DNA of 64,000 bases from Devosia chinhatensis (lineage in GTDB: Bacteria > Pseudomonadota > Alphaproteobacteria > Rhizobiales > Devosiaceae), in assembly GCF_000969445.1 (NCBI RefSeq), contig NZ_JZEY01000061.1, positions 731,501-795,500 on the forward strand, given 5' to 3'. The position numbers were made by a program, and so were the translations under genes. Below are positions 33,151 through 40,569 of this stretch, piece after piece; position 1 is the stretch's first letter, and each line of letters starts with the position of its first letter. The notes under the pieces were generated by a model. It made no database searches. It was not told the DNA's origin and worked only from the letters and a program-made list of their open reading frames with translations.

Positions 33151-33309
33151 ATGGATATCATCCGCATCATTCTTTCAGTCATTATCCCGCCGGTCGGTGT
33201 TTTCCTGCAGGTGGGGCTCGGCCTTCACTTCTGGCTCAATATCCTGTTGACGCTGCTGGGCTATTTTCCCGGCCTGATTCACGCGATCTGGGTCATCCTG
33301 CGCAAATAG
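33151..33309 (+). CDS. Pmp3/YqaE-family small membrane protein
   Basis: The 52-residue protein consists of two membrane helices (IIRIILSVIIPPVGVFLQVG and FWLNILLTLLGYFPGLIHAI) separated by a short loop, the UPF0057/Pmp3 pattern. In other organisms such proteins are salt- or cold-induced and affect membrane potential. The ATG at 33151 is preferred to the upstream one at 33112 because the family begins there. Confidence 0.93.
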   Translation: MDIIRIILSVIIPPVGVFLQVGLGLHFWLNILLTLLGYFPGLIHAIWVILRK

Positions 33310-33342
33310 AGCCCGTGGACCCACGAGCGGTGAGCGTCCTGT

Positions 33343-33720
33343 TCAGTCACGATTCTTGCGGCTTTGCCGTCGCTCTTTGGTCAACCGGGTCGGCGCATGG
33401 AAATCTGCCGGCTTGGTTCTCACCCAATCGATGAAAGCGGCAAGTTCCGGATCTGCGCGCAGGATCTCAACATCGGCTAGGTGACGAGCCAGCTCGGCCT
33501 CGGAAAACCGGGCATGGATGGCGCTGTGGCAAATCTGGTGCAGGCGCACAGTGCCTTTGTTCGTGCCGCCTTTGAGACGAGGCACGAGATGATGACGGCT
33601 CGATTTGGCGTGAGGTGGAATCGGCCGCTCGCAAAGCGGGCAAATTACCGGCTGGCGTGAGGCGGCCGCGGCCTCGGCAGCCGCGATCGCCATCTCGACC
33701 CGGCGGGCCGATGGCTTCAT
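33343..33720 (-). CDS. HNH-type nuclease domain protein
   Basis: The 125-residue protein has a zinc-ribbon-like CPLCERP and the HNH core SSRHHLVPRLKGGTNKG...LHQICHSAIHARF, with the histidine pair and a later CHSAIH. A short basic helix precedes it. Such small HNH proteins occur widely and may be nucleases of unknown target. Its ATG overlaps the rlmN stop by one nt, which suggests they are co-expressed. Confidence 0.85.
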   Translation of the reverse strand: MKPSARRVEMAIAAAEAAAASRQPVICPLCERPIPPHAKSSRHHLVPRLKGGTNKGTVRLHQICHSAIHARFSEAELARHLADVEILRADPELAAFIDWVRTKPADFHAPTRLTKERRQSRKNRD

Positions 33721-34928
33721 CAGACCCCGGCGAGCGCGTCCCTATCCTTTTTGGACAGCCGCTCGCTCTCGCTCTTCAATTGCCCGCAGGCCGCAAAGAT
33801 GTCACGGCCGCGCGGCGTCCGCACCGGGCTGGCATAACCGGCCTTATTGACGATATCGGCGAAGCGCTCGATCCGGCTGGACGGCGACGTCCCGTAATTG
33901 CTTCCCGGCCAGGGATTGAACGGGATCAGGTTGATCTTGGCCGGAATGCCGGCCAGGAGCCGCACCAGTTCCTTGGCTTCGGCATCGCTGTCATTGATCC
34001 CGTCGAGCATCACATATTCAAAGGTGATGCGGCGGGCATTGGAAAGGCCAGGATAGTTCTTGCAGGCTTCAAGCAGTTCCTTCAGCGGCCATTTCTTGTT
34101 GATCGGCACCAGCACGTCGCGCAAGTCGTCGCGCACGGCATGGAGCGAGATGGCCAGCATGACGTCGATTTCGCGGCCAGTCGGCTCGATATAGGGCACG
34201 ACGCCCGAAGTCGAAAGCGTGATGCGGCGCTTGGAAATGGACATGCCGTCGCCCGCCGATGCAATCAGTAGGGCCTGCTTGACGTTGTCATAATTATAAA
34301 GCGGTTCGCCCATGCCCATCATCACGATATTGGTGATGGCGCGGCTGTCGCCGCCTGGTACGAGACCACCGTCATCCGGGCGCGAGCCGCCGGGAAAATC
34401 GCCCAGGCGCTCACGGGCCATGAGGATCTGCCCGAGAATTTCGCCGGCCGTGAGGTTGCGCACCAGTTTTTGGGTGCCGGTATGGCAGAACGAACAGGTG
34501 AGGGTGCACCCGACCTGAGACGACACGCACAGCGTCCCACGATCGCTTTCGGGAATATAGACGGTTTCCACCTCGACCGGCGGCATGTTGGGATTTTGCG
34601 GATCACGGAAACGGAACAGCCATTTGCGCGTACCATCGACCGAGACCTGCTCGGAAACAATTTCCGGACGATCGAGATTGAACGTATCGCTTAGCTTCTG
34701 CCGCACTGGCTTGGCCACATTGGTCATGGCATCGAAATCGGTGACGCCGTTGACATAAAGCCAGTTCCACAACTGGCTGGCGCGCATCCTGCCCTCTTTT
34801 TCGGACACAACGTCGTGATTGACCAGCATCTCGGCGAGACCTGTCTTGGACAGGCCGATCAGCGAAGGCCGCGTCGTCCCGGTGGGACGGACGGCACTGG
34901 AATGGTCAAGGTTCAGCGCAATGCTCAT
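33720..34928 (-). CDS. rlmN: Dual-specificity RNA methyltransferase RlmN
   Basis: The 402-residue radical-SAM enzyme methylates C2 of A2503 in 23S rRNA and A37 of some tRNAs. The [11 protein letters not shown] motif provides the CxxxCxxC ligands of the iron-sulphur cluster, and ANPMGMGEP-like [15 protein letters not shown] is present. The ATG at 34928 is chosen; an in-frame GTG at 34937 would add three residues. The 3' end is followed by the HNH gene. Confidence 0.96.
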   Translation of the reverse strand: MSIALNLDHSSAVRPTGTTRPSLIGLSKTGLAEMLVNHDVVSEKEGRMRASQLWNWLYVNGVTDFDAMTNVAKPVRQKLSDTFNLDRPEIVSEQVSVDGTRKWLFRFRDPQNPNMPPVEVETVYIPESDRGTLCVSSQVGCTLTCSFCHTGTQKLVRNLTAGEILGQILMARERLGDFPGGSRPDDGGLVPGGDSRAITNIVMMGMGEPLYNYDNVKQALLIASAGDGMSISKRRITLSTSGVVPYIEPTGREIDVMLAISLHAVRDDLRDVLVPINKKWPLKELLEACKNYPGLSNARRITFEYVMLDGINDSDAEAKELVRLLAGIPAKINLIPFNPWPGSNYGTSPSSRIERFADIVNKAGYASPVRTPRGRDIFAACGQLKSESERLSKKDRDALAGV

Positions 34929-35069
34929 GGCAGGCACGGGGGCTCGGAAGATAGGGGAAGTGTGCGGCCTCTAGCATATAGACACGCATTTATCAAAGTC
35001 ACGCTGGCGGGAGGCAGCGTTGCAGTGCATCGCCGTCCGAATTCTCCCCGCTGGTCAGCGGAAGATTTC

Positions 35070-35573
35070 TCAGCACTCCGCGCCGACAGCCTGCTGGGCG
35101 GCGGTGGCGCCGGAGAGGGAATAGGACTGGGTCACCTGCGTACCATTCGCGGAGGTGCCGGTCACCACAAGCGTCGAGCCGGCGCGAATGGCCGCGGCAA
35201 GGTTGGCGGCCTGGCCGCTGTCGTCCAGCCAGGCAGCGTCGCCTTGGGTGAAGAGCGGGAAGCTTTGGCCACCGATCGTTACGCTGGCCATAGAGCCTGT
35301 CTGGAAAGTGTAGCCAGCCACCACGTTGAACTCGGCAGTCACGTCCTCGGCTGGCCGGTTGCTGACATAAACGTAGGCGTCGCCACCGGCCGCGCCAGCA
35401 GGTTCGGTGCTCTTCGGGCGGCTCATGGCAAAGCAGACCGTGCCGGTGCCGTCATCGGCGGCATAGCTCGACCAGTCGCGGAAATCGCCCAGGACCCGAG
35501 CCGACTGGGCCTGCGCAGGAACGGCGGTGGCAGCGACCAGCATGGCGATAGCAAGGGAGGCGGATCGGATCAT
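35070..35573 (-). CDS. IalB-like (invasion-associated locus B family) secreted protein
   Basis: The 167-residue protein has a signal peptide (MIRSASLAIAMLVAATAVPAQ, cleavage after AQA or QAQ). An IalB-like domain follows with WSSYAADDGTGTVCFAMSRPK, YVYVSNRPAEDV and the repeated strand pattern ending QSYSLSGATAAQQAVGAEC. IalB homologs of Bartonella and Brucella aid red-cell invasion or are outer-membrane-associated; here no pathogenic role is implied. One cysteine follows the early WSSY stretch and one is the last residue. It lies next to a paralog upstream. Confidence 0.85.
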   Translation of the reverse strand: MIRSASLAIAMLVAATAVPAQAQSARVLGDFRDWSSYAADDGTGTVCFAMSRPKSTEPAGAAGGDAYVYVSNRPAEDVTAEFNVVAGYTFQTGSMASVTIGGQSFPLFTQGDAAWLDDSGQAANLAAAIRAGSTLVVTGTSANGTQVTQSYSLSGATAAQQAVGAEC

Positions 35574-35588
35574 CGGATTCTGCTCTTC

Positions 35589-35630
35589 AAAAAAGGCAAA
35601 GGGCGACAGGCCCCCAAAGGCCCGGCGCCC
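35589..35630 (-). terminator. Possible terminator after the upstream IalB-like gene
   Basis: On the minus strand GGGCG pairs with CGCCC around a long loop that may fold further, followed by TTTGCCTTTTTT. It lies in the 88-nt gap between the two IalB-like genes. Confidence 0.45.
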
Positions 35631-35661
35631 AGTTATGGTATTTTCGCGCTGCGGGGCAAGC

Positions 35662-36186
35662 CTATTGGCAGGCGCTGTCGATGGCGTTCATCGCTGCTGT
35701 TGCGCCGGCCAGCGAATAGGTATCCACCGTATCGGTACCCCGTTGGCTGGTGCCGCGAACCACCATCTGGTTGCCGGCCTTGAACGCCTGCACAAAGCCC
35801 GCTTCGTCGCCCGCCGACGCCAGCCAGGCAGTGGAACCGCGGGCACCCATTACATAACTCTTGCCATCCACGCTGACCGAAGCCTTTGCGTCTGTGGTGT
35901 TGTAGGGATAACCGATCTGGGTTTGTACTTCGTTCTTGGAGCCCATGCCCTTGCGGTGCACGATCAGGAACTTGATCGGGTCGCGATTGGCGCCAGCGGG
36001 CTCGCTGCGCGTCGGTTCACCGATGATGAAGCACATGGCCCCGCTGGCATCGGTCGCCGTATAGGCCGACCAGGCATTGAAAGTGCCAAGCTCCGTCGCC
36101 TGCTGCGCCTGAGCGGCGGCCGGCGCCAGAGCCATGAACGCTGCGACCGCGAGCCCGAGCTTCAGCCCACCGGTTTTCATCGTCAT
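35662..36186 (-). CDS. IalB-like secreted protein (paralog)
   Basis: The 174-residue protein opens with a signal peptide (MTMKTGGLKLGLAVAAFMAL, cleavage near AQA). The same fold as its neighbour follows: FNAWSAYTATDASGAMCFIIGEPTRSEP, FLIVHRKG and the closing VDTYSLAGATAAMNAIDSACQ. Resemblance of the YSL.GATAA ends marks it as a paralog of the downstream gene, though identity is modest. The ATG at 36186 follows a GGAAGAA site. A second ATG is two codons later. Both proteins likely sit in the periplasm. Confidence 0.85.
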   Translation of the reverse strand: MTMKTGGLKLGLAVAAFMALAPAAAQAQQATELGTFNAWSAYTATDASGAMCFIIGEPTRSEPAGANRDPIKFLIVHRKGMGSKNEVQTQIGYPYNTTDAKASVSVDGKSYVMGARGSTAWLASAGDEAGFVQAFKAGNQMVVRGTSQRGTDTVDTYSLAGATAAMNAIDSACQ

Positions 36187-36404
36187 CGCCAATTCTTCCT
36201 CTTGTCTTGCTGCCGTCGGAGGCATTGCACGTCCCGCTGAGCATGCCCCGAACATGGTTACCAAGGTGTCAAACCCGCCTGCATTTGACTGCATTTGCCT
36301 CAAATGAAAGCCAATCGCGGCGGCATTTTGGCGGAACGGGTCCGCCCGGCCCGGTTTGCGCGGCAAGGGTTAAGAGGAAGCTAACACTTGAGTGATCGTG
36401 AAGT

Positions 36405-36944
36405 TCAGGCGGCCAGAGGGTAGGCCTGCTCGACCAGGTACGGCCCACCCCCCACGGAGTCGCGGCTCGAATAGAGAACGAAGCGCGCCGGGACGAATGT
36501 AAGTGGCTCGAACCGGCTCGCTTCGGCCAGGAACCGCGCAATCTCTCCTGCCCCCGCACCGCGCAGCCGCGCCAGTGTCACATGTGGCACGAATTTGCGG
36601 CCCTCCGGGGGGAGGCCCACCCGTTGCAGCACTCTCTCCTGCGCAGCCTGCAGGCGGCTCAATGCCTCGGAGGGCTCGACACCCGCAAACAGCGCCCGCG
36701 GCTTGTCGCCGCCAAAACTGCCCAAGTGGGTCAACCGCACTGGAAATTGCAACGAATTGGCAAGCTTATCGAGGCTGTCGGCCACGTCGTCGGCTGTAGG
36801 ACGATCCACGTCGCCGATGAAGCGCAGCGTGATGTGATAGTTGTCCGGATCAATCCAGCGCGCGCCGGCAAGACCTCCGCGCTTGAGTGCGAGTTTAAAG
36901 GCCACATCCCGCGGCACTTCGAGACCGGTAAAAAGCCGGGGCAT
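36405..36944 (-). CDS. thpR: RNA 2',3'-cyclic phosphodiesterase (2H family, LigT/ThpR)
   Basis: The 179-residue protein has two HxT motifs of the 2H phosphoesterase family, HITLRF (in DNYHITLRFIGDVD) and HVTLAR (in KFVPHVTLARLRG), typical of the LigT/ThpR enzymes that open 2',3'-cyclic phosphates of RNA. Start is the ATG at 36944, where MPRLFTGLEVP begins; the longer frame has no support. It is minus-strand between an IalB-like paralog and the BI-1-like gene. Confidence 0.92.
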   Translation of the reverse strand: MPRLFTGLEVPRDVAFKLALKRGGLAGARWIDPDNYHITLRFIGDVDRPTADDVADSLDKLANSLQFPVRLTHLGSFGGDKPRALFAGVEPSEALSRLQAAQERVLQRVGLPPEGRKFVPHVTLARLRGAGAGEIARFLAEASRFEPLTFVPARFVLYSSRDSVGGGPYLVEQAYPLAA

Positions 36945-37157
36945 GGCGTTCTCCCTGGCTGGAGACGAGGCAAGGACGGCGCGATTCTGGTCTTGAGCGT
37001 AACACAATCTATTTATCGGGCCAGTCCTGTTGCCGCAGGCGGCCATTTATCCTTGTCATTCAACCATTGTGTCCCCATATTCCCTGCCAAGTGGCAAGAG
37101 CCAATTGCCCCCGGCGGTGCAAAGACCGCAGTTTCTATTGGGAAAGGAAACCTGAGA

Positions 37158-37928
37158 ATGGCTGAATATGACCGTCAGACCCTCAATGCGCGGGCCGGCT
37201 CGGCCGCGGCCATCGATGAGGGCCTGCGCAGTTACATGCTGCGCGTTTACAATTACATGGGCCTTGGCCTGGTGATCACGGGCCTCGTGGCCTTTTTCGC
37301 TGCCCAGGCTGCCGTTACCTCCGATCCGTCCGCTGCCGTCGCGCAGCTGGATGGTGGCACCTACCTGACGCAATGGGGCGTCCTGCTCTTCGGCAGCCCG
37401 CTGTCCTGGGTCGTCATGCTCGCCCCGCTTGCCTTCGTGCTGGTGCTCAGCTTCGGCATTAACAAGCTCTCCGTCCCGGCTGCACAAGGTGTGTTCTGGG
37501 CGTTTGCGGCCATCATGGGCCTGTCGCTCAGCTCGATCTTTCTAGTCTATACCGGCGCCTCCATCGCCAAGGTGTTCTTCATCACTGCCGCGACCTTCGG
37601 CACGATGAGCCTCTACGGCTACACCACCAAGCGCGACCTTTCGGGCATGGGCAGCTTCCTGATGATGGGCCTGATCGGCATCATCATTGCCTCGATCGTC
37701 AACATCTTCATGCAGTCCTCGATGATGGAATTCGTCATCTCGGTGGTCGGCGTGCTGATCTTCACTGGCCTCACCGCCTATGACACGCAGCGCATCAAGG
37801 AAAGCTATGCTGACCATTATGGTGCTGACGTCATGGCCAAGAACGCCATCATGGGCGCGCTGAGCCTCTACCTGAACTTCATCAACCTGTTCATGATGCT
37901 CCTGCGCCTTTTCGGCAACCGCGAGTAA
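37158..37928 (+). CDS. BAX inhibitor-1/YccA-family membrane protein
   Basis: The 256-residue protein has seven membrane helices and family segments SYMLRVYNYMGLGLVITGL, FGTMSLYGYTTKRDLSGMGS and LTAYDTQRIKESY, typical of the BI-1/YccA/TmbiM group. Such proteins leak ions or modulate membrane proteolysis; the role here is unknown. The start follows the purine-rich ggaaaggaaa site. A strong terminator follows. Confidence 0.94.
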   Translation: MAEYDRQTLNARAGSAAAIDEGLRSYMLRVYNYMGLGLVITGLVAFFAAQAAVTSDPSAAVAQLDGGTYLTQWGVLLFGSPLSWVVMLAPLAFVLVLSFGINKLSVPAAQGVFWAFAAIMGLSLSSIFLVYTGASIAKVFFITAATFGTMSLYGYTTKRDLSGMGSFLMMGLIGIIIASIVNIFMQSSMMEFVISVVGVLIFTGLTAYDTQRIKESYADHYGADVMAKNAIMGALSLYLNFINLFMMLLRLFGNRE

Positions 37929-37980
37929 TATGCAAGAAGGCTTGATGGTCCGATCAAACAATTTGGTTGGACGATCTTTG

Positions 37981-38016
37981 GGACCGCAGCTTACAAGAGC
38001 TGCGGTCCTTTCTTTT
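37981..38016 (+). terminator. Intrinsic terminator after the BI-1-like gene
   Basis: GGACCGCAGCT and AGCTGCGGTCC form a perfect 11-bp stem with a TACAAG loop, followed by TTTCTTTT. It lies 53 nt after the stop. Confidence 0.93.
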
Positions 38017-38030
38017 GCCCGACGCGATTC

Positions 38031-38528
38031 ATGTCCGACACCATTCTGCGCGCCTTCTCCTGGTCCGATATTCCGGCAATCACCCGCATTTATCGGCACT
38101 ATGTCGATAACACCGCCATCACCTTCGACACCGAAGCCCCTGGCGAAGAAGCGATAGCCGAGAAATATGCCGGCCTGCAGAAGCTGGGCCATCCCCTGAT
38201 CATCGCCGAGCGCGACAACAAGGTGATCGGCTACGCCTATGCCAGCTTCTACCGCCCCCGCGCCGCTTATCGCTTCACCTGCGAAGATTCGATCTATCTC
38301 GACCCCCAAGAGACGGGCAAAGGCCTCGGACGGGTCATGCTGACCGAGCTGCTGGTCCAGTCCAAGGCCTTCGGCTTCAAGCAGATGCTGGCCGTCATCA
38401 CTGCCGACACCGCCAATTCCATCGCAATTCACGAAAAATTCGGCTTCGAGCGCGTCGGCTATTATTCCGCCGTCGGCTACAAGTTCGACCGCTGGCATGA
38501 CATCGTGCACCTGCAAAAGGCGCTCTGA
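38031..38528 (+). CDS. GNAT N-acetyltransferase (phosphinothricin acetyltransferase-like)
   Basis: The 165-residue protein is a GNAT enzyme: IPAITRIYRHYVDNTAITFD, GYAYASFYRPRAAYRFTCEDSIYL, the acetyl-CoA loop ETGKGLGRVMLTELL, and HEKFGFERVGYYSAVGYKFDRW at the end. This order is that of the phosphinothricin/methionine-sulfone acetyltransferases, but the natural substrate is unknown. It begins just after the terminator and its stop overlaps the next ATG by one nt (TGATG), so the pair is likely coupled. Confidence 0.9.
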   Translation: MSDTILRAFSWSDIPAITRIYRHYVDNTAITFDTEAPGEEAIAEKYAGLQKLGHPLIIAERDNKVIGYAYASFYRPRAAYRFTCEDSIYLDPQETGKGLGRVMLTELLVQSKAFGFKQMLAVITADTANSIAIHEKFGFERVGYYSAVGYKFDRWHDIVHLQKAL

Positions 38529-38995
38529 TGGCCGTTCTCCACCTCATGGTGGGATTGCCCGGCTCGGGCAAGACGACGCGGGCCAAGGCCCTGGCCGAAC
38601 AGACCGGCGCCCTGCGGCTGACGCCGGACGAATGGCAAACCCGGCTGTTCGACGACGACATGCACCATCCAGACCATGACAGGCGTCACGATGCCATCGA
38701 GGCGCTGATGTGGGACGTGGCGGCAATCGTGCTCAAGCAGGGCGGCGAGGTCATTCTCGATTTCGGCTTCTGGAGCCGGGCCGAGCGGCAGAACTTCGCG
38801 CAGCGGGCCGCCGCTTTGGGCGCGCAATGCCGGATCGATTATGAAGCCACATCGCTGGCCGAACTGGAGCGACGGGTTCTCGCCCGCAACCAGGCCATGC
38901 AAGAAGGCCATTTCGTCATTCCGCTCGAAAACCTGCGGGACTGGGCAAAGCTGTTCGAAGCCCCAGATGACCGGGAATTGGCAGGCAATTTCTAG
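38528..38995 (+). CDS. Small P-loop kinase-like ATPase (AAA_33 type)
   Basis: The 155-residue protein begins MAVLHLMVGLPGSGKTTRAK, a Walker A motif, and continues with LTPDEWQTRLFDDDM, VILDFGFWSRAERQNFA and the LARNQAMQE helix. This is the zeta-toxin-like/AAA_33 kinase layout seen in many small unassigned kinases. The substrate is unknown; no antitoxin gene is seen next to it. It is coupled to the GNAT gene by a 1-nt overlap. Confidence 0.85.
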   Translation: MAVLHLMVGLPGSGKTTRAKALAEQTGALRLTPDEWQTRLFDDDMHHPDHDRRHDAIEALMWDVAAIVLKQGGEVILDFGFWSRAERQNFAQRAAALGAQCRIDYEATSLAELERRVLARNQAMQEGHFVIPLENLRDWAKLFEAPDDRELAGNF

Positions 38996-39028
38996 CGCTA
39001 CATCCGTGTCGCGGACGAGCGAAAAAGC

Positions 39029-39412
39029 TCAACTCACCACCACCAGATCTGGATCGAGCACGCGCAGCACCTGAGCAAGATCATGCCCACGCTTGAGGAT
39101 CATTCCTTGCTGGTTGGTCACCATGTACATGCCCTGCTTGTTCCGCAGCTTGGGATTCTTCTCGACCACATAGAGCGGACGTTCCGACACGCGGGCATAG
39201 ATCGAAAACAGCGCTCTGTCCTTGAGGAAATCCATGGCGTAGTCGCGCCATTCGCCGCAGCCCACCTTGCGCCCATAGACCGCCAGAATCTGCGTAAGCT
39301 CGCGACGGTCAAAAGCGATGACCAATGGCGCGGGGCCTTGAGGATGCGCAGCTGACTGGCCTCCATGCACCACCGAAAGGGAATTGCGAATATCGTTACC
39401 GGGACCTGGCAC
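39029..39412 (-). CDS. DUF2794-family protein
   Basis: The 127-residue protein matches DUF2794: IAFDRRELTQILAVYGRKV, GEWRDYAMDFLKDRALFSIYAR, YVVEKNPKLRNKQGMYMV and LKRGHDLAQVLRVLDPDL. The family is found in Alphaproteobacteria with unknown function. The start is GTG at 39412; an internal in-frame start is possible because the first 25 residues are weakly conserved. Confidence 0.88.
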   Translation of the reverse strand: MPGPGNDIRNSLSVVHGGQSAAHPQGPAPLVIAFDRRELTQILAVYGRKVGCGEWRDYAMDFLKDRALFSIYARVSERPLYVVEKNPKLRNKQGMYMVTNQQGMILKRGHDLAQVLRVLDPDLVVVS

Positions 39413-39546
39413 GCGGCCTCAATCGTTTCGTCGTCACCCTGTCATGATCGACCCATTTCCTGAGGCTGGCAAGGGGTGCAAATAACCCCACTTTCGCCAT
39501 ACACCCTCCCTCTTGACGCCTGAATACCTCGGTAGGATTTCAATCA

Positions 39547-39671
39547 TTGCCTCCCATGGTCGGCAGGCAGACAAAAATGAGCTTCCAAACCTGATGTCTT
39601 CTGCTGGCCGTTTGATATTGAGTTGACCAGAGTCATATACCCGCTCCTTCCCCCGAGGAGCGGGTTTTTTT
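39547..39671 (+). ncRNA. Candidate small RNA (plus strand)
   Basis: A strong plus-strand terminator at 39640-39671 has no plus-strand gene before it for more than 600 nt. Upstream, CGGCAGGCAGA (39561-39571) and TCTGCTGGCCG (39600-39610) form an 11-bp stem with one mismatch and one G-T pair, with a 28-nt loop. A CTTGAC -35-like hexamer at 39512-39517 could start a transcript near 39547 (weak -10). This suggests a structured RNA of about 125 nt. The 5' end is a guess and I do not recognise a known family. Confidence 0.5.
39640..39671 (+). terminator. Orphan intrinsic terminator, plus strand
   Basis: CCCGCTCCT and AGGAGCGGG form a perfect 9-bp stem with a 7-nt loop, followed by seven T. It points right on the plus strand, away from any visible plus-strand coding gene. 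Confidence 0.93.
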
Positions 39672-39695
39672 GTGATTGTAGCAGGTATGATGCGA

Positions 39696-40445
39696 TCAGA
39701 ACTCGTAGACGCCCGCGCCCAGGATCGGTCCGGGAAGGCCGTTGCGCTCGTTCTGCACCAGAACCGCGAAGCCGGTATTGCCAGGCCTCGTATTGGGCAG
39801 GGCGGTAAGGGGCAGCTTGATCTGGGCACCGGTCTCGGCTTCCCACATGCCCAGGATCTGCCGATCGGTCACGACCTGGGTATAGGCCATCTTTTTGCCC
39901 GCATTTTCACCCGCATCGATGGCCACGTCGGCGCGAACGAGATAGCGCACCAGCCAGATATTGGCGTCCCCCAGGTCAGCATCGGGCGGGATCGTCACAG
40001 CCAGCATGTCGCCATGTCGCTGCAAGGCCACTTCCAGCGGCAATTGCGCGGATGCCATCGCATCCTGAACGGCATCGCGCTTCGATCCCACGACGCCTTC
40101 GGAGCCGTTCACCACCATCTGCGGCGTATAAATGCGCGTCGATCCCCAGCTTTTGGCATAGGACCGCTGCCGGTCGGAAAAGGCTTTGTCGCCGAATGTG
40201 TCTTCCCAGCCGATATAGTCCCAGTAATCGACGTGATAGGCCAGAGCCACCACATCGTCGCGCTCGGCAAGGCTGTTGAGGAGGGCATCGGCCGGAGGGC
40301 ATTGCGAACAGCCTTGGCTCGTGAACAGCTCGACCACCGCCCGGGCCGGCGCCGGACGTGACTCGGCACCAGGCGCCCCGGCAAGGGCTAGGGAGATCGA
40401 AAGGCTGGACAGGAAACCGAGGGCAAGGCGAAAAAACATGGTCAT
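39696..40445 (-). CDS. DUF1223 thioredoxin-fold secreted protein
   Basis: The 249-residue protein has a signal peptide (MTMFFRLALGFLSSLSISLA) and a DUF1223 domain: AVVELFTSQGCSQCPPADAL, with a CxxC redox-like pair. ALAYHVDYWDYIGWEDTFG and TPQMVVNGSEGVVG follow. The family is thioredoxin-like, periplasmic and of unknown substrate. The ATG at 40445 starts MTM; a second ATG is two codons on. It converges on the candidate sRNA, whose terminator ends 24 nt after its stop. Confidence 0.9.
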   Translation of the reverse strand: MTMFFRLALGFLSSLSISLALAGAPGAESRPAPARAVVELFTSQGCSQCPPADALLNSLAERDDVVALAYHVDYWDYIGWEDTFGDKAFSDRQRSYAKSWGSTRIYTPQMVVNGSEGVVGSKRDAVQDAMASAQLPLEVALQRHGDMLAVTIPPDADLGDANIWLVRYLVRADVAIDAGENAGKKMAYTQVVTDRQILGMWEAETGAQIKLPLTALPNTRPGNTGFAVLVQNERNGLPGPILGAGVYEF

Positions 40446-40514
40446 GGTTGTAAGCCGCACACTCCCCGCCTGCCTAGTCAAAACCGGGTGAGAGGGTAAA
40501 AACGCTGTCGGCCA

Positions 40515-40543
40515 AAGAAAAATGGCGGCCCGGAGGCCGCCAT
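40515..40543 (-). terminator. Intrinsic terminator after acnA
   Basis: ATGGCGGCC and GGCCGCCAT form a perfect 9-bp stem with a 4-nt loop and, on the minus strand, run into TTTTTCTTT. It lies 27 nt after the acnA stop. Confidence 0.9.
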
Positions 40544-40569
40544 TGGTATTTTCCGTAGGACGCGAGCCC

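Noticed and set aside
38528..38995. P-loop kinase as a zeta-type toxin
   Set aside because: No antitoxin partner is adjacent; it is coupled to a GNAT gene instead.
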